In this document: in pieces, positions 9,911 to 18,017 of the stretch
How positions within the stretch are numbered: the first letter of the stretch is position 1
How the letters are laid out: every line of letters begins with the position of its first letter
From: Flavobacteriales bacterium
GTDB lineage: Bacteria; Bacteroidota; Bacteroidia; Flavobacteriales_F; PHOS-HE28
Direction: 5' to 3'
Assembly (NCBI GenBank): GCA_016717305.1
Contig: JADKFY010000036.1
Coordinates: 1 to 30,273, forward strand
Length of the DNA stretch: 30,273 bases
Position numbers and translations under genes: made by a program
The notes under the pieces: generated by a model
What the model was told of the DNA's origin: nothing
Seen by the model: the letters and a program-made list of their open reading frames with translations, nothing else
Database searches by the model: none

Positions 9911-10552
9911 ATGAAAATTCCCTTCTCGACCATCCTGCTCGATCTCGGCGGGGTATTGATCGATGTGGATTACCACGCAGCCGCACGGGCTTTCGCGGCA
10001 TTGGGCTTTTCCGATTTCGAGGCGTTGTACAGCAAGGCCCAACAGGACCACTTGTTTGATGGCTTCGAGACCGGGGAACTTTCTCCTGACCAGTTCCGCG
10101 ATCGGATCCGTGAGTTGCACACTTCCGCACTAACCGATGCCCAGATCGATCATTGCTGGAATGCCATGCTCGGTTCGGTGCCGCCTGAACGATTGACCCT
10201 TGTGGCACGGCTGAAGGACCGCTACCAAGTGCTCCTACTGAGCAACACCAATGCGATCCACGTGCCCGCTTTTGAACGGATCATTGCCCGCGAGAACGGC
10301 ATCACCGATTTCAAGAGCCTCTTCGACGGAGCCTATTACAGTTGCGAAATGCGTTTGCGCAAACCACATGCGGCTGCTTTCCATCATGTACTGGAACGGC
10401 ACGCTGCCGATCCCGAACGGACCTTGTTCATCGACGATTCCATTCAACATGTGGAAGGTGCACGCAGCGCCGGACTCCATGCCGAACATTTGGATCTGGC
10501 GCAAGAAGATGTGGTCCAACTGATGGAACGCTTGGGGTTGCTTGTTCCTTAA
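9911..10552 (+). CDS. HAD-superfamily hydrolase (subfamily IA, YihX-like)
   Basis: A 213-residue protein. Motif I is LLDLGGVLID, near residues 8-17, with the nucleophile Asp followed by Gly-Gly as in YihX-type members rather than the classical DxD. Motif II is LLLSNTN, motif III the Lys in RLRKPH, and motif IV LFIDDSIQHVEGARSAG. The cap between motifs I and II is alpha-helical (DYHAAARAFAALGF...). Such enzymes dephosphorylate small phosphorylated metabolites; the substrate cannot be told. The start at ATG 9911 is fixed by the -7 box just upstream and by homology. The frame stays open upstream across the tRNA, but that extension is not credible. Its stop codon overlaps the stop of the convergent TfoX-like gene. 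Confidence 0.88.
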   Translation: MKIPFSTILLDLGGVLIDVDYHAAARAFAALGFSDFEALYSKAQQDHLFDGFETGELSPDQFRDRIRELHTSALTDAQIDHCWNAMLGSVPPERLTLVARLKDRYQVLLLSNTNAIHVPAFERIIARENGITDFKSLFDGAYYSCEMRLRKPHAAAFHHVLERHAADPERTLFIDDSIQHVEGARSAGLHAEHLDLAQEDVVQLMERLGLLVP

Positions 10553-10884
10553 TCCTTCTTTGCCCTCTTCTTGGCTTTTGGGAAAGGAACTGCACTACCT
10601 ACATGCATGAGCAATTCGGCCAGCTTGTCGTCGCCGGTGATCAGGTCCTCGGGAACCAAATAATAGTCCTTGGAGCCCGGGTAGGCCGGTGCGCGTTCGC
10701 ACCTGTTCTCCAAGGCCGCACTCTCCGGAAGGATCTTCACGAGCAGCTGATCATCGCAGATGAATGCCACCGGCTTGCCATCGGCATAGAGCGCGAATTC
10801 ACCGAACATGGGCTTTACACTGAACCGATCAGGATAGCCCAGTTGATCGAGGATGAAGGTCGCTGTTTCTTTGCGCGTGGCCAT
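10549..10884 (-). CDS. TfoX/Sxy N-terminal-domain protein
   Basis: A 111-residue protein beginning MATRKETATFILDQLGY. It contains the TfoX-N signature FSVKPMFGEFALYADGKPVAFICDDQLLVK followed by YPGSKDYYLVPEDL, and has a lysine-rich tail. It has only the N-terminal domain; the C-terminal domain of competence regulator Sxy is absent. Stand-alone TfoX-N proteins are common and of unclear function. A role in competence should not be assumed. The start is 2 nt beyond the stop of the epimerase gene, so the two are probably cotranscribed. Confidence 0.85.
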   Translation of the reverse strand: MATRKETATFILDQLGYPDRFSVKPMFGEFALYADGKPVAFICDDQLLVKILPESAALENRCERAPAYPGSKDYYLVPEDLITGDDKLAELLMHVGSAVPFPKAKKRAKKD

Positions 10885-10886
10885 GG

Positions 10887-11288
10887 CTACTTGATCTCCT
10901 GGCACAGCTCCACCAAAACGCCGTTCGCGCTCTTCGGATGAACGAAGCACACCAGCTTATTGTCCGCTCCGCGCTTGGGTTCCTCGTTCAATAAGGTGAA
11001 CCCTTCCGCTTTCAAACGTGCCATTTCCACGCGTATATCATCCACTTCGAATGCGATGTGGTGCATGCCTTCGCCACGCTTTTCTATGGCCTTGGCGATA
11101 GTGCCATCCGGACGCGTGCTTTCCAGCAGCTCGATCTTGTTCGGACCCACTTGGAAGAACGAGGTGAGCACCCCTTCGCTCGCGACCTCTTCGCGTTTGT
11201 AGCTCCCGGTGCCCAACAATTTGGCATAGCGCTCTTCCGCCTTTTCCAAGTCCTTTACGGCGATGCCGATGTGTTCTATGCGGATCAT
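10887..11288 (-). CDS. mce: Methylmalonyl-CoA epimerase
   Basis: A 133-residue single VOC-fold protein. It starts MIRIEHIGIAVKDLEKAEERY and includes VGPNKIELLESTRPDGTIAKAIEKRGEGMHHIAFEVDD and ANGVLVELCQE. Probable metal ligands are His6, His76 and Glu127, and the overall sequence is typical of the family. It interconverts (S)- and (R)-methylmalonyl-CoA between propionyl-CoA carboxylase and methylmalonyl-CoA mutase, allowing use of propionate and odd-chain or branched amino-acid carbon through succinyl-CoA. The mutase genes are not in this window. It leads a two-gene unit with the TfoX-N protein. Confidence 0.94.
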   Translation of the reverse strand: MIRIEHIGIAVKDLEKAEERYAKLLGTGSYKREEVASEGVLTSFFQVGPNKIELLESTRPDGTIAKAIEKRGEGMHHIAFEVDDIRVEMARLKAEGFTLLNEEPKRGADNKLVCFVHPKSANGVLVELCQEIK

Positions 11289-11320
11289 CTTGGGTTGTGC
11301 GCGTGTGTATTCATGTTGAC

Positions 11321-11328
11321 CAAAACTA
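11321..11328 (-). promoter_or_regulatory. -7 box (TAGTTTTG) upstream of mce
   Basis: On the minus strand TAGTTTTG matches TAnnTTTG exactly, 32 nt before the mce ATG. It lies inside the T-rich tail of the preceding gene's terminator hairpin, so terminator and promoter appear fused. Confidence 0.4.
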
Positions 11329-11330
11329 AC

Positions 11331-11352
11331 AAAGCCTCCCGAAGGAGGCTTT
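11331..11352 (-). terminator. Rho-independent terminator of the secreted-protein gene
   Basis: A perfect 9-bp stem AAAGCCTCC/GGAGGCTTT closes a 4-nt loop (TTCG on the minus strand, a stable tetraloop). It starts about 20 nt after the stop at 11373 and is followed on the minus strand by GTTAGTTTTGG. Confidence 0.8.
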
Positions 11353-11372
11353 GCAAAGCATTCAAGTAGACC

Positions 11373-12161
11373 TTACTTCTTAATGAAAGTCTCACCGGTC
11401 TTGTTGTCGTAGTTCAAGTAGTAGAGGTCCTTCTTCAAGGAAGCCACTTCCAACTTGTCGGCAAACCCGCGCTTTACGATGTTACCATATTGGTCATACA
11501 CCTCGAACAACGTGGTACGACTGAACACGATCTCGTCCTTTACTTTTGGTGGACCCCAAGTAACCGGCATTACGCTGGCATCGGAGAACTCCACGGATTC
11601 GCTGTAGCGAGCACGCTTGGTCAGGTCCACCTGCTTAACGCGGAAGGTGTTCTCCCCACTGTGCGGTGTTACCTTGAAGGTATAAGTATGCTCACCGGGA
11701 GCGCCGGACCCCATTACCTCTCCCACCTTGATCCACTTGTTCCAACGCTTCTGCTCCACGATATAGGGCAACTCGCCGGTCTCGTTCGTTGCCACCCAAG
11801 TAAAGGTGCCATCCGCAGCAATGGACTGCTTCACGATATCGAAAGTGCTCTTTGGTTTCAGTACTTCGGGATTCAAGATCACAGGTGTGCAACCGTCCTT
11901 GTGCTTGATCTTCACGATCACCTTATCCGAGACCTTCAGGCCGAAATTGGCCATGTCCACTTCGAAAGCGCTGCTGTTGATCTCATCCGTGGCGATCTGG
12001 TCGTTCACCGTGACCTCGAAGATGCAGAAACCGACCCCGGCTTCGGAGAACGGGTTCTGGATGAAGAGGTTCTTGCCTTGATAGTTACCTTCAAGGACGA
12101 TCACACCAGCGGTTGCTGGCATGCTCAGTGCGGCGGCTAGGAAGAGTGGAAATATACGCAT
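11373..12161 (-). CDS. Secreted protein of unknown function with C-terminal sorting-like segment
   Basis: A 262-residue protein. Residues 1-19 form a signal peptide (MRIFPLFLAAALSMPATAG). A beta-rich body follows (VIVLEGNYQGKNLFIQNPF, VSDKVIVKIKHKDGCTPVI). The C-terminal 45 residues (FEVYDQYGNIVKRGFADKLEVASLKKDLYYLNYDN...TFIKK) resemble the beta-sandwich and basic end of type IX secretion sorting domains. I recognise it only as a conserved Bacteroidota-type secreted protein. The start at 12161 is preferred over an upstream ATG at 12206 because it places the signal peptide at the N-terminus. A near-consensus TATCCTTG box lies at 12182-12189. A clear terminator follows. Confidence 0.7.
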   Translation of the reverse strand: MRIFPLFLAAALSMPATAGVIVLEGNYQGKNLFIQNPFSEAGVGFCIFEVTVNDQIATDEINSSAFEVDMANFGLKVSDKVIVKIKHKDGCTPVILNPEVLKPKSTFDIVKQSIAADGTFTWVATNETGELPYIVEQKRWNKWIKVGEVMGSGAPGEHTYTFKVTPHSGENTFRVKQVDLTKRARYSESVEFSDASVMPVTWGPPKVKDEIVFSRTTLFEVYDQYGNIVKRGFADKLEVASLKKDLYYLNYDNKTGETFIKK

Positions 12162-12291
12162 GATATGTGCCTTCAGAACTGCAAGGATACGGGATCCGGA
12201 TCGCATTTCCGAGGGATTTTAGACGCGTGTTTACGGACGGGCAACGAATGGGGTTACAGGACCCCGTAAGATCAGGTCACCACCGCCGTGG

Positions 12292-12897
12292 TCAATGGTA
12301 TTTCAGCACCCCGGCCCGCACAGCCACTTCCAATTGGTTCTCCGCTGGTGGAATAGGGCAAGAATAGTGTCCCCCATAAGCGCAGTATGGATTGTAGGCC
12401 CGGTTCAAGTCCAGTTCCACTTCCTCCCCGAGTGGACCATCGAGGTCCAAGTAGCGACCTCCGCCATAGCTCTCCTCACCACTTGTAAGGTCGGTAAAGG
12501 GTACGAACAAATAGTTCACGTAGTCCGGTAACCGACTGAGATCTATGTTCTTGTAGACGGTGAGCACCTGATCTTTGCCTTCCAATGTGAAATGAAGTGT
12601 GCCCACGCTGCGGTATTTCGGCTCGCGTTCCGTGGAGGTCTTCATACCGAACACGGGTCCTTCGGCTGGCCGAAATTGTGCTTTCACACGATACATTGGA
12701 TCCACTGGAAACCGCTCCAGCCCTTTGAAATGCTCCCGTTCCTCCTTGGGCAATGGCGAATGTACCGTGTCGCTGTAGGCAGAATCGATCTTGGCCCAAT
12801 AAATATCCAATTCCGAACGCCATTTTCCACTCTCCGGTTGCGCATGTACAGACACCGCCCACAGCACGGAAAAGAAACCGATCAATGCACTCTTCAT
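12292..12897 (-). CDS. DUF1684 family exported protein
   Basis: A 201-residue protein with a signal peptide (residues 1-19, ending VHAQ). The DUF1684 signatures are present: SVGTLHFTLEGKDQVLTVYKN, LFVPFTDLTSGEESYGGGRYLD (about 130-150), LDLNRAYNPYCAY and YSCPIPPAENQLEVAVRAG near the end. The family is widespread and uncharacterised; the conserved Cys residues and YNPYCAY/CPIPP block are its hallmark. Its start codon overlaps the stop of the upstream lipoprotein gene as ATGA, indicating translational coupling and a possible joint role in the envelope. Confidence 0.9.
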   Translation of the reverse strand: MKSALIGFFSVLWAVSVHAQPESGKWRSELDIYWAKIDSAYSDTVHSPLPKEEREHFKGLERFPVDPMYRVKAQFRPAEGPVFGMKTSTEREPKYRSVGTLHFTLEGKDQVLTVYKNIDLSRLPDYVNYLFVPFTDLTSGEESYGGGRYLDLDGPLGEEVELDLNRAYNPYCAYGGHYSCPIPPAENQLEVAVRAGVLKYH

Positions 12898-13418
12898 ACT
12901 CCTTCCTTCGCCACAACTGCGTTCGACATGCGTTTGATGTCGGCCTCATTGAACCGACCTTCAGCAGCATCCTCCACAATGAACGTGCGACCGCCAGCTG
13001 TGATCACTTTACGGAAGTGGATGAAGACCAACTCATCATCCGGGAATTGTGACCGGTAGATGATCATTTCCGGGGTTTCCTCGATCACGGTGTGCTTCTG
13101 CAACATATCGCGCTCCAGATCGGCCTTCAGCCGGTCGAAGTCCCCAGGTGCTTCGGTAACGGTAATGGAAAAGCGATCCCCGGCCTTAACGCGCACATGG
13201 CCGAATTCCTCGTTGAACGCCACTTCCGCGGAGTCCGCGCCCAAGGTTCCGCGATCACCTAGGTCCACGTTGAGCGGCAAGTCCTCGGAGGATAGGTCCA
13301 CTATCCAAGCTTCGGTCGTTGCAGGGGTCGTTTCAGCCAGTTGTTCCGCTGCTTCCTTCTTACCATCACCACAGGCGGTCAAAAAGGAAATGGCAGTGAG
13401 TGCCAGAATGTATTTCAT
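12894..13418 (-). CDS. Small lipoprotein of unknown function
   Basis: A 174-residue protein starting MKYILALTAISFLTAC, with lipobox LTAC, then a charged linker (GDGKKEAAEQLAETTPATTEA) and a globular mixed alpha/beta region ending FNEADIKRMSNAVVAKEGV. It should be lipidated at the Cys and periplasmic. No family recognised. The ATG at 13418 is preferred over 13439 because it gives a normal lipoprotein signal and has a perfect -7 box 5 nt upstream. It is translationally coupled to the DUF1684 gene by a 4-nt ATGA overlap. Confidence 0.8.
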   Translation of the reverse strand: MKYILALTAISFLTACGDGKKEAAEQLAETTPATTEAWIVDLSSEDLPLNVDLGDRGTLGADSAEVAFNEEFGHVRVKAGDRFSITVTEAPGDFDRLKADLERDMLQKHTVIEETPEMIIYRSQFPDDELVFIHFRKVITAGGRTFIVEDAAEGRFNEADIKRMSNAVVAKEGV

Positions 13419-13423
13419 GCGGG

Positions 13424-13431
13424 CAAAAGTA
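13424..13431 (-). promoter_or_regulatory. -7 box (TACTTTTG) of the lipoprotein-DUF1684 operon
   Basis: TACTTTTG matches TAnnTTTG exactly and ends 5 nt before ATG 13418, in the 27-bp gap after the metalloprotease stop. The predicted transcript would be leaderless or nearly so. Confidence 0.5.
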
Positions 13432-13445
13432 CGTGCCATCTTCGA

Positions 13446-16400
13446 TCAAGGCAGTTGCTCATACCGCATATTGGTCGCAACGGATCCACCGATGTTCACC
13501 AGGATGATGTCGCGGTCATTCCCAGCGTTCGTGTACTTTACATCACCGTCCAAATTGGCATCCTCTGGATAGTAACCGCTAACAACGTTGGTTGCCACGT
13601 TGCCTCCAATGCGGGTTAGTATGGGGTCCCGGTCGTTGAAGGTCCCCGTGTATTTCAGGGATCCATCCACGATCACATTGCCTGCCCACAACGCGGCTAC
13701 AGCGCCGATGCTCTTGAGCGCTTCGGTACCGTAGGTTCCGGTGGAAGTATTCCGTAGATCCACCACTGCAGGCGAGTTGCTCAAGGCCACTGCATCAGCG
13801 GTCATACAACCAAAATGGTTCCGATGCCGAACAGCCACTTGGTAGTTTCCATTGGGAAGTGGAAAGCTGAGCGAAGAACTCCCGTCCACATCCACGATAT
13901 CGCCATCCCGTTGCAACAAGCCGGCCCTTGTGGCCACGATCACAGTTGGATCGGCGGTCGAACGCAATTCGACCAGGACCCAATCCACGATCGCATCGTT
14001 GCCCGCTGTGGTGAAGACCCCGGAAGTCGTGGTTTCTCCTCCTCCTCCTGCCATTTCAAACCCCAAGGCGGTGTACGGTTCAGTCAGTGGGATGAGGCCG
14101 TTGGAGCGCAGGCTGTCCGACATTAGTCCGTTCGCCGTTTTGTATGGCCCTTCCAAGAACGCTTTCGCGCTGAGTGAGATACCCGCAGAAGCCGTACCAT
14201 CGATCAGGATGTCATCGATCGCCATATCGCTGGTGAAACCACTGCCTGTGATCCCCCTGAACCGCAACCGGATGTTCCCACCCACATACGCATCCAGCGC
14301 CACCGTGGCCTGCACCCAATTCGCCCCTTGGTTGCCTGTGATCGAAAACACGCCTAAGCTCCACGTGCTCCCATTCCACACATCCACGTTAAGGGCGCCC
14401 ATGGTCGCGCCCAACATGTTGTACCAGAACGTCATGCTCGCGGTGCCAAGCCCACTAAGGTCGATGCAGGGGCTATACAACTCGGCCACCTTGCTGGGAA
14501 AGTTCGGGGAACTTGACTCGGTGAAGAGGTAGAACCCGCTTCCTGTGGTGTGATCCCCCGCAGGGCCGGTGTTGGCACTGGGTGTTGTGCCAGAAAGCCG
14601 TGTCCAATCCAAGCTATCGGTGAAGCTCTGCGCCCATTGGCCGAAACCGGTCTCGAAATCTTCGCTGTACGGCAGGGTTGTCAAGCATGAGCCGATGCAG
14701 AAGTTGACGGTTACGCTGGTGGTGAAGCTGCCTGCGTAGGCCAGTGGAATGCTTCCATCAACCACGGCGATGTACCCACTACCATAAGCACAACACATTC
14801 CATCGTTGGCGGTGTCGTTGATCGTTAGATCGTAACAGCCTACGGGCAAACAAAGCTGGATGTCCGGCTGGGGATATTCTCCATTCGTACCGACCGTGGT
14901 GTAGGGTCCGCCACTGGCGACTACATTCTGCGAAGCATCCTTGATCGTCCATGTGGTTTCTGCTCCATAACGATCCAGAACGATCTTCACGGTCACCGGT
15001 GCGCAAGACGATGTGGTGTAGGACCAGGTCGCACTAACCTGACCCGTACCACAGGTATTCACGGAACGCACATTCCAGTAGTAGGTCGTATTGGGTTGGC
15101 TGGCGGTAGTAGGTTGATAGGATGTGCCAACAACACCGGTAGCGGTTTCCAAAATGTTGTTCATGCCCGCATCCGACGCGATGTTCACGGTGTATGTAGC
15201 CGCGTTCGAATCTGCATTCCAAACCAAAGGTCCGCTTGCCGCTGGTTCGCCGTTCACTGGAGCGACCAAAGAAACCTGTGCTGGCGAGGCCAAGATCGTA
15301 AGCGTCAACGGCAAGCTCTTCGGGCCGCTTGCACTGCTCGAATTCAAACTGAAGGCGTATTCACCGGGGGCCACGGAACCCGTGTTCGTGATCGACAAGG
15401 TGCTGGTGCCAGCAGGTGTTACCGGGTTCGTACCGAAGGAAGAAGCAAGTCCGGCAGGAAGACCGGAAACGCTCAACGTTACATTAGAAGAATAGCCGAG
15501 GATCGAACCGATCTGGACCGCATAGCTGGCATTCAAAGGTTCACAAACGGATGCCGTGTTGCTGGTAACGGCCAAACTATAGTCCGGAACAGAAGGTACG
15601 GTGATGGTGAAGTTCGTATTGGAAATGTCGTAGAAGATGTTGTCGTTCGCACGCACCATGATCCGGGCCGTGGTGCTCTGTTGGTTAGGAACGGTGATGG
15701 ATTGCGACCCATCGTTCGGGGTGTTCGCAAGCACCGCAAAGGGATAGGTAAGACCACCATCCGTGGACAACAGGATGTCCACATTTGCGCAACTGACCGG
15801 CGAAGCATTGGTACCCGCAACGTCCCACGTTACGGTTTGTGCCGAGAGGCCTGTCCACGATACGGCCGTGTTCGGTTGGGTAACGAGAAAGGGTCCGCTG
15901 GCCCCGTTCACAGTTACCACCATGTTGTCCTGTCCGTTGCAAGCACCGCCCGGGATGTTATCGCGCACCGTTAGTCGAAAATTATAGGAGCGACCCACGC
16001 TGGACAACACCTCCCACGTGGGTGTTTGGTTCGCGATCACTGCGGGCAAATTCGGCATGTAACGCACAGGTGTCGTCTTGGGCAACAACGGTTCCCATGC
16101 TGGACCACCAGTGCTGATGGCAACAGGCGGCATGGTGGCCACGGCCGCATCCATCTGTTCCCAACTGTACGTGAGCAGGTCGCCAGAGTTGGGATCCGTG
16201 CCGATACCTGTGAGAATGAACGGGGTGGACTTTGGGATCGTTCTATCCGCACCCGCATTGGCCGTAGGTGCCGATTCACCGACCAAAGGAATTTCCACTG
16301 GACAACTGCTGCTGGTACCGCTCACAATATTGGCCGCGATCTCCGCCATGCTGTACCCGCCGAACATCGCAATGCTATTGGCTCCTACATCCGGTGCACA

Positions 16401-17564
16401 AATACCTGCGTAGCCCATGATCGTGATCCCGCTCCCCACTTCCACCGCTGCCGCCCCGGCCCGGTTGCAATTGTTGTTCTGGGTATGGTTCCCTCCGTAT
16501 TGGTGCCCCATCTCATGTGCCACATAGTCAATGTCGAACGCATCGCCGACAGGTGCGCCCCTACCGGTGACGCCTTGCGCTTTGCGAGTGGATGAACATG
16601 GCGAATTCAATGAAGCAACACCTCCACCACCTGTACTGAACACGTGCCCGATGTCGTAGTTCGCCGTGCCGATCCGTGTATCACACGTGGTCTGGTTCTG
16701 GCCCAACATCGTGCCACCATCGTTATTCGTGTAAGGGTCGGTTGCCGCATTCAAGTAGACCACTTGGTCGTTGTTCGCCACGATCTCCATGGTCAAGGTC
16801 GCGTCGCGCTCGAACATGCCGTTCACCCGGTTCATTGTAGTTGCCATGGCCGCCAACACGAGCGGCACGGTACCACCGTGGAACGCTGCGTACTCACCTG
16901 TGCAGGCCAAGGCCAGCCGATACTTGCGCAATTGACAATCGCCCACGCGGTCGGTTCCCAGTTGTGCCATCCAAGCACGGGTCTGCGTTTCGGCAGCGGG
17001 GATGTCGTTCACTTGGTCGTAGGTACACCCTTCGAAGGTTTGCGCCGCCGACCGGCGCAGGTCGCGTTTGCGATATACCTGGTGCGCTGTGGTATTGCCC
17101 GTTACCAAAGGATCGATGAACCATGCCTCGCGATCGCCCGGCAGCACCATGGCGTGGAAACCCCGTTGGGTCAGGTCCAATTTCAAAGTAGCACTCGGGT
17201 CTTCCACACCCACGCCCGAATACGTGCGGATCATCGGAAAACGCACTTGCAGATCAGGATGGAATACCGGGGTTTCCAACACGCGGAAGGTTGCTGTACC
17301 ACCATCGGGCGTGGGCAATTGGACCAAGGTGCTCGCCGTGCGAAGATCCGCTACGGTACCAAGTTGCGCTTGTGCCAAACGCGTTTGCAAGGCTTGTACA
17401 TCGAGCGCTACGTAACGCGCTTGGTCCGGAACGATTTGCCGAGTGCCCGTGCTTTGCGCTAGTTCATTCGGGGCCATTTCCGACCAGATGGTGCGGGTTT
17501 GGCCATGACCTAAAACAGAGAACACGGAAGCAACGACAAGGAGCAATACAGTACGAAGGAGCAT
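13446..17564 (-). CDS. Reprolysin-type (M12B-like) secreted metalloprotease with MAM-like and dockerin-like C-terminal modules
   Basis: A 1372-residue secreted protein. Signal peptide: residues 1-22 (MLLRTVLLLVVASVFSVLGHGQ). A propeptide-like region runs to about 190. The catalytic domain at about 205-420 has the metzincin zinc motif HEMGHQYGGNH at 350-360 and Met-turn IMGYAG near 382. Ig/fibronectin-like domains follow (TADPNSGDLLTYSWEQMD, VTWDVAGTNASPV, FN3-like TYYWNVRSVN), then a DxxG-rich domain and a MAM-like jelly roll (LPYSEDFETGFGQW ... SDMAIDDILIDG). The C-terminus carries two NDRDxILxxIGG repeats with the calcium-loop-like DANLDGDVKY and ends EQLP, a module seen in large Bacteroidota secreted proteins. 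The start at 17564 is chosen for the signal peptide; 80 extra codons upstream stay open but are not credible. It is likely an extracellular or surface protease. Confidence 0.9.
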   Translation of the reverse strand: MLLRTVLLLVVASVFSVLGHGQTRTIWSEMAPNELAQSTGTRQIVPDQARYVALDVQALQTRLAQAQLGTVADLRTASTLVQLPTPDGGTATFRVLETPVFHPDLQVRFPMIRTYSGVGVEDPSATLKLDLTQRGFHAMVLPGDREAWFIDPLVTGNTTAHQVYRKRDLRRSAAQTFEGCTYDQVNDIPAAETQTRAWMAQLGTDRVGDCQLRKYRLALACTGEYAAFHGGTVPLVLAAMATTMNRVNGMFERDATLTMEIVANNDQVVYLNAATDPYTNNDGGTMLGQNQTTCDTRIGTANYDIGHVFSTGGGGVASLNSPCSSTRKAQGVTGRGAPVGDAFDIDYVAHEMGHQYGGNHTQNNNCNRAGAAAVEVGSGITIMGYAGICAPDVGANSIAMFGGYSMAEIAANIVSGTSSSCPVEIPLVGESAPTANAGADRTIPKSTPFILTGIGTDPNSGDLLTYSWEQMDAAVATMPPVAISTGGPAWEPLLPKTTPVRYMPNLPAVIANQTPTWEVLSSVGRSYNFRLTVRDNIPGGACNGQDNMVVTVNGASGPFLVTQPNTAVSWTGLSAQTVTWDVAGTNASPVSCANVDILLSTDGGLTYPFAVLANTPNDGSQSITVPNQQSTTARIMVRANDNIFYDISNTNFTITVPSVPDYSLAVTSNTASVCEPLNASYAVQIGSILGYSSNVTLSVSGLPAGLASSFGTNPVTPAGTSTLSITNTGSVAPGEYAFSLNSSSASGPKSLPLTLTILASPAQVSLVAPVNGEPAASGPLVWNADSNAATYTVNIASDAGMNNILETATGVVGTSYQPTTASQPNTTYYWNVRSVNTCGTGQVSATWSYTTSSCAPVTVKIVLDRYGAETTWTIKDASQNVVASGGPYTTVGTNGEYPQPDIQLCLPVGCYDLTINDTANDGMCCAYGSGYIAVVDGSIPLAYAGSFTTSVTVNFCIGSCLTTLPYSEDFETGFGQWAQSFTDSLDWTRLSGTTPSANTGPAGDHTTGSGFYLFTESSSPNFPSKVAELYSPCIDLSGLGTASMTFWYNMLGATMGALNVDVWNGSTWSLGVFSITGNQGANWVQATVALDAYVGGNIRLRFRGITGSGFTSDMAIDDILIDGTASAGISLSAKAFLEGPYKTANGLMSDSLRSNGLIPLTEPYTALGFEMAGGGGETTTSGVFTTAGNDAIVDWVLVELRSTADPTVIVATRAGLLQRDGDIVDVDGSSSLSFPLPNGNYQVAVRHRNHFGCMTADAVALSNSPAVVDLRNTSTGTYGTEALKSIGAVAALWAGNVIVDGSLKYTGTFNDRDPILTRIGGNVATNVVSGYYPEDANLDGDVKYTNAGNDRDIILVNIGGSVATNMRYEQLP

Positions 17565-18017
17565 GGAACACGAGGTTATGCCAGCAGGGAGATACCGACG
17601 GAAAAGTGGAATTGGAGCAAACGGTAAGTCAGCAAGAATAGGGCTTTTACGGAAGCGGTGTTGGGCGAAATTGGTGGAAGATGTGAGGGCTAATGGGCTG
17701 AAATCAAAGATCCCGAAACCGCGCATCGCAAGTTGAGTTGGGCAGTACCGGTAACCAGATAAGGCTTGACGGAGTAAATTGTTCACGTCTACACCCACCG
17801 CCATGTGACGAGCGACCCGTGGTCTTGGCGCATGCGATGCAGCATGACCCCGTTAGAAGCGCCAATACGACCGCTACTGCTTAGACCACCGCGTTGAGAA
17901 ATACTGGCCCGCACCACCAACTACTGAAAGAATGTATTGGCCGGAATTCCACAAAGACGTGTCGAGCGTGAAGGAAGATCGCTGGACCGCCTGTTGTGCG
18001 ACAAGCCTGCCATGGCA
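17565..18017. other. Intergenic region with no gene found
   Basis: This stretch separates the macroglobulin stop from the metalloprotease start. The metalloprotease frame stays open for 80 codons into it but encodes no recognisable domain. An imperfect inverted pair TTGGCGC/GCGCCAA (17825-17831 and 17859-17865) could be a weak terminator for the macroglobulin gene. It has no T tract, so this is not claimed. The metalloprotease promoter must lie here; no clean TAnnTTTG was found. Confidence 0.5.

Noticed and set aside
15096..15974. 292-codon plus-strand open frame across the metalloprotease
   Set aside because: It is antisense to a well-supported gene and its composition (Arg-rich, no domain) is that of a shadow frame.
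17565..17804. 80-residue N-terminal extension of the metalloprotease
   Set aside because: It would bury the signal peptide and has no recognisable sequence.
17825..17865. TTGGCGC/GCGCCAA inverted pair as macroglobulin terminator
   Set aside because: Long loop, no T run, about 150 nt from the stop codon.
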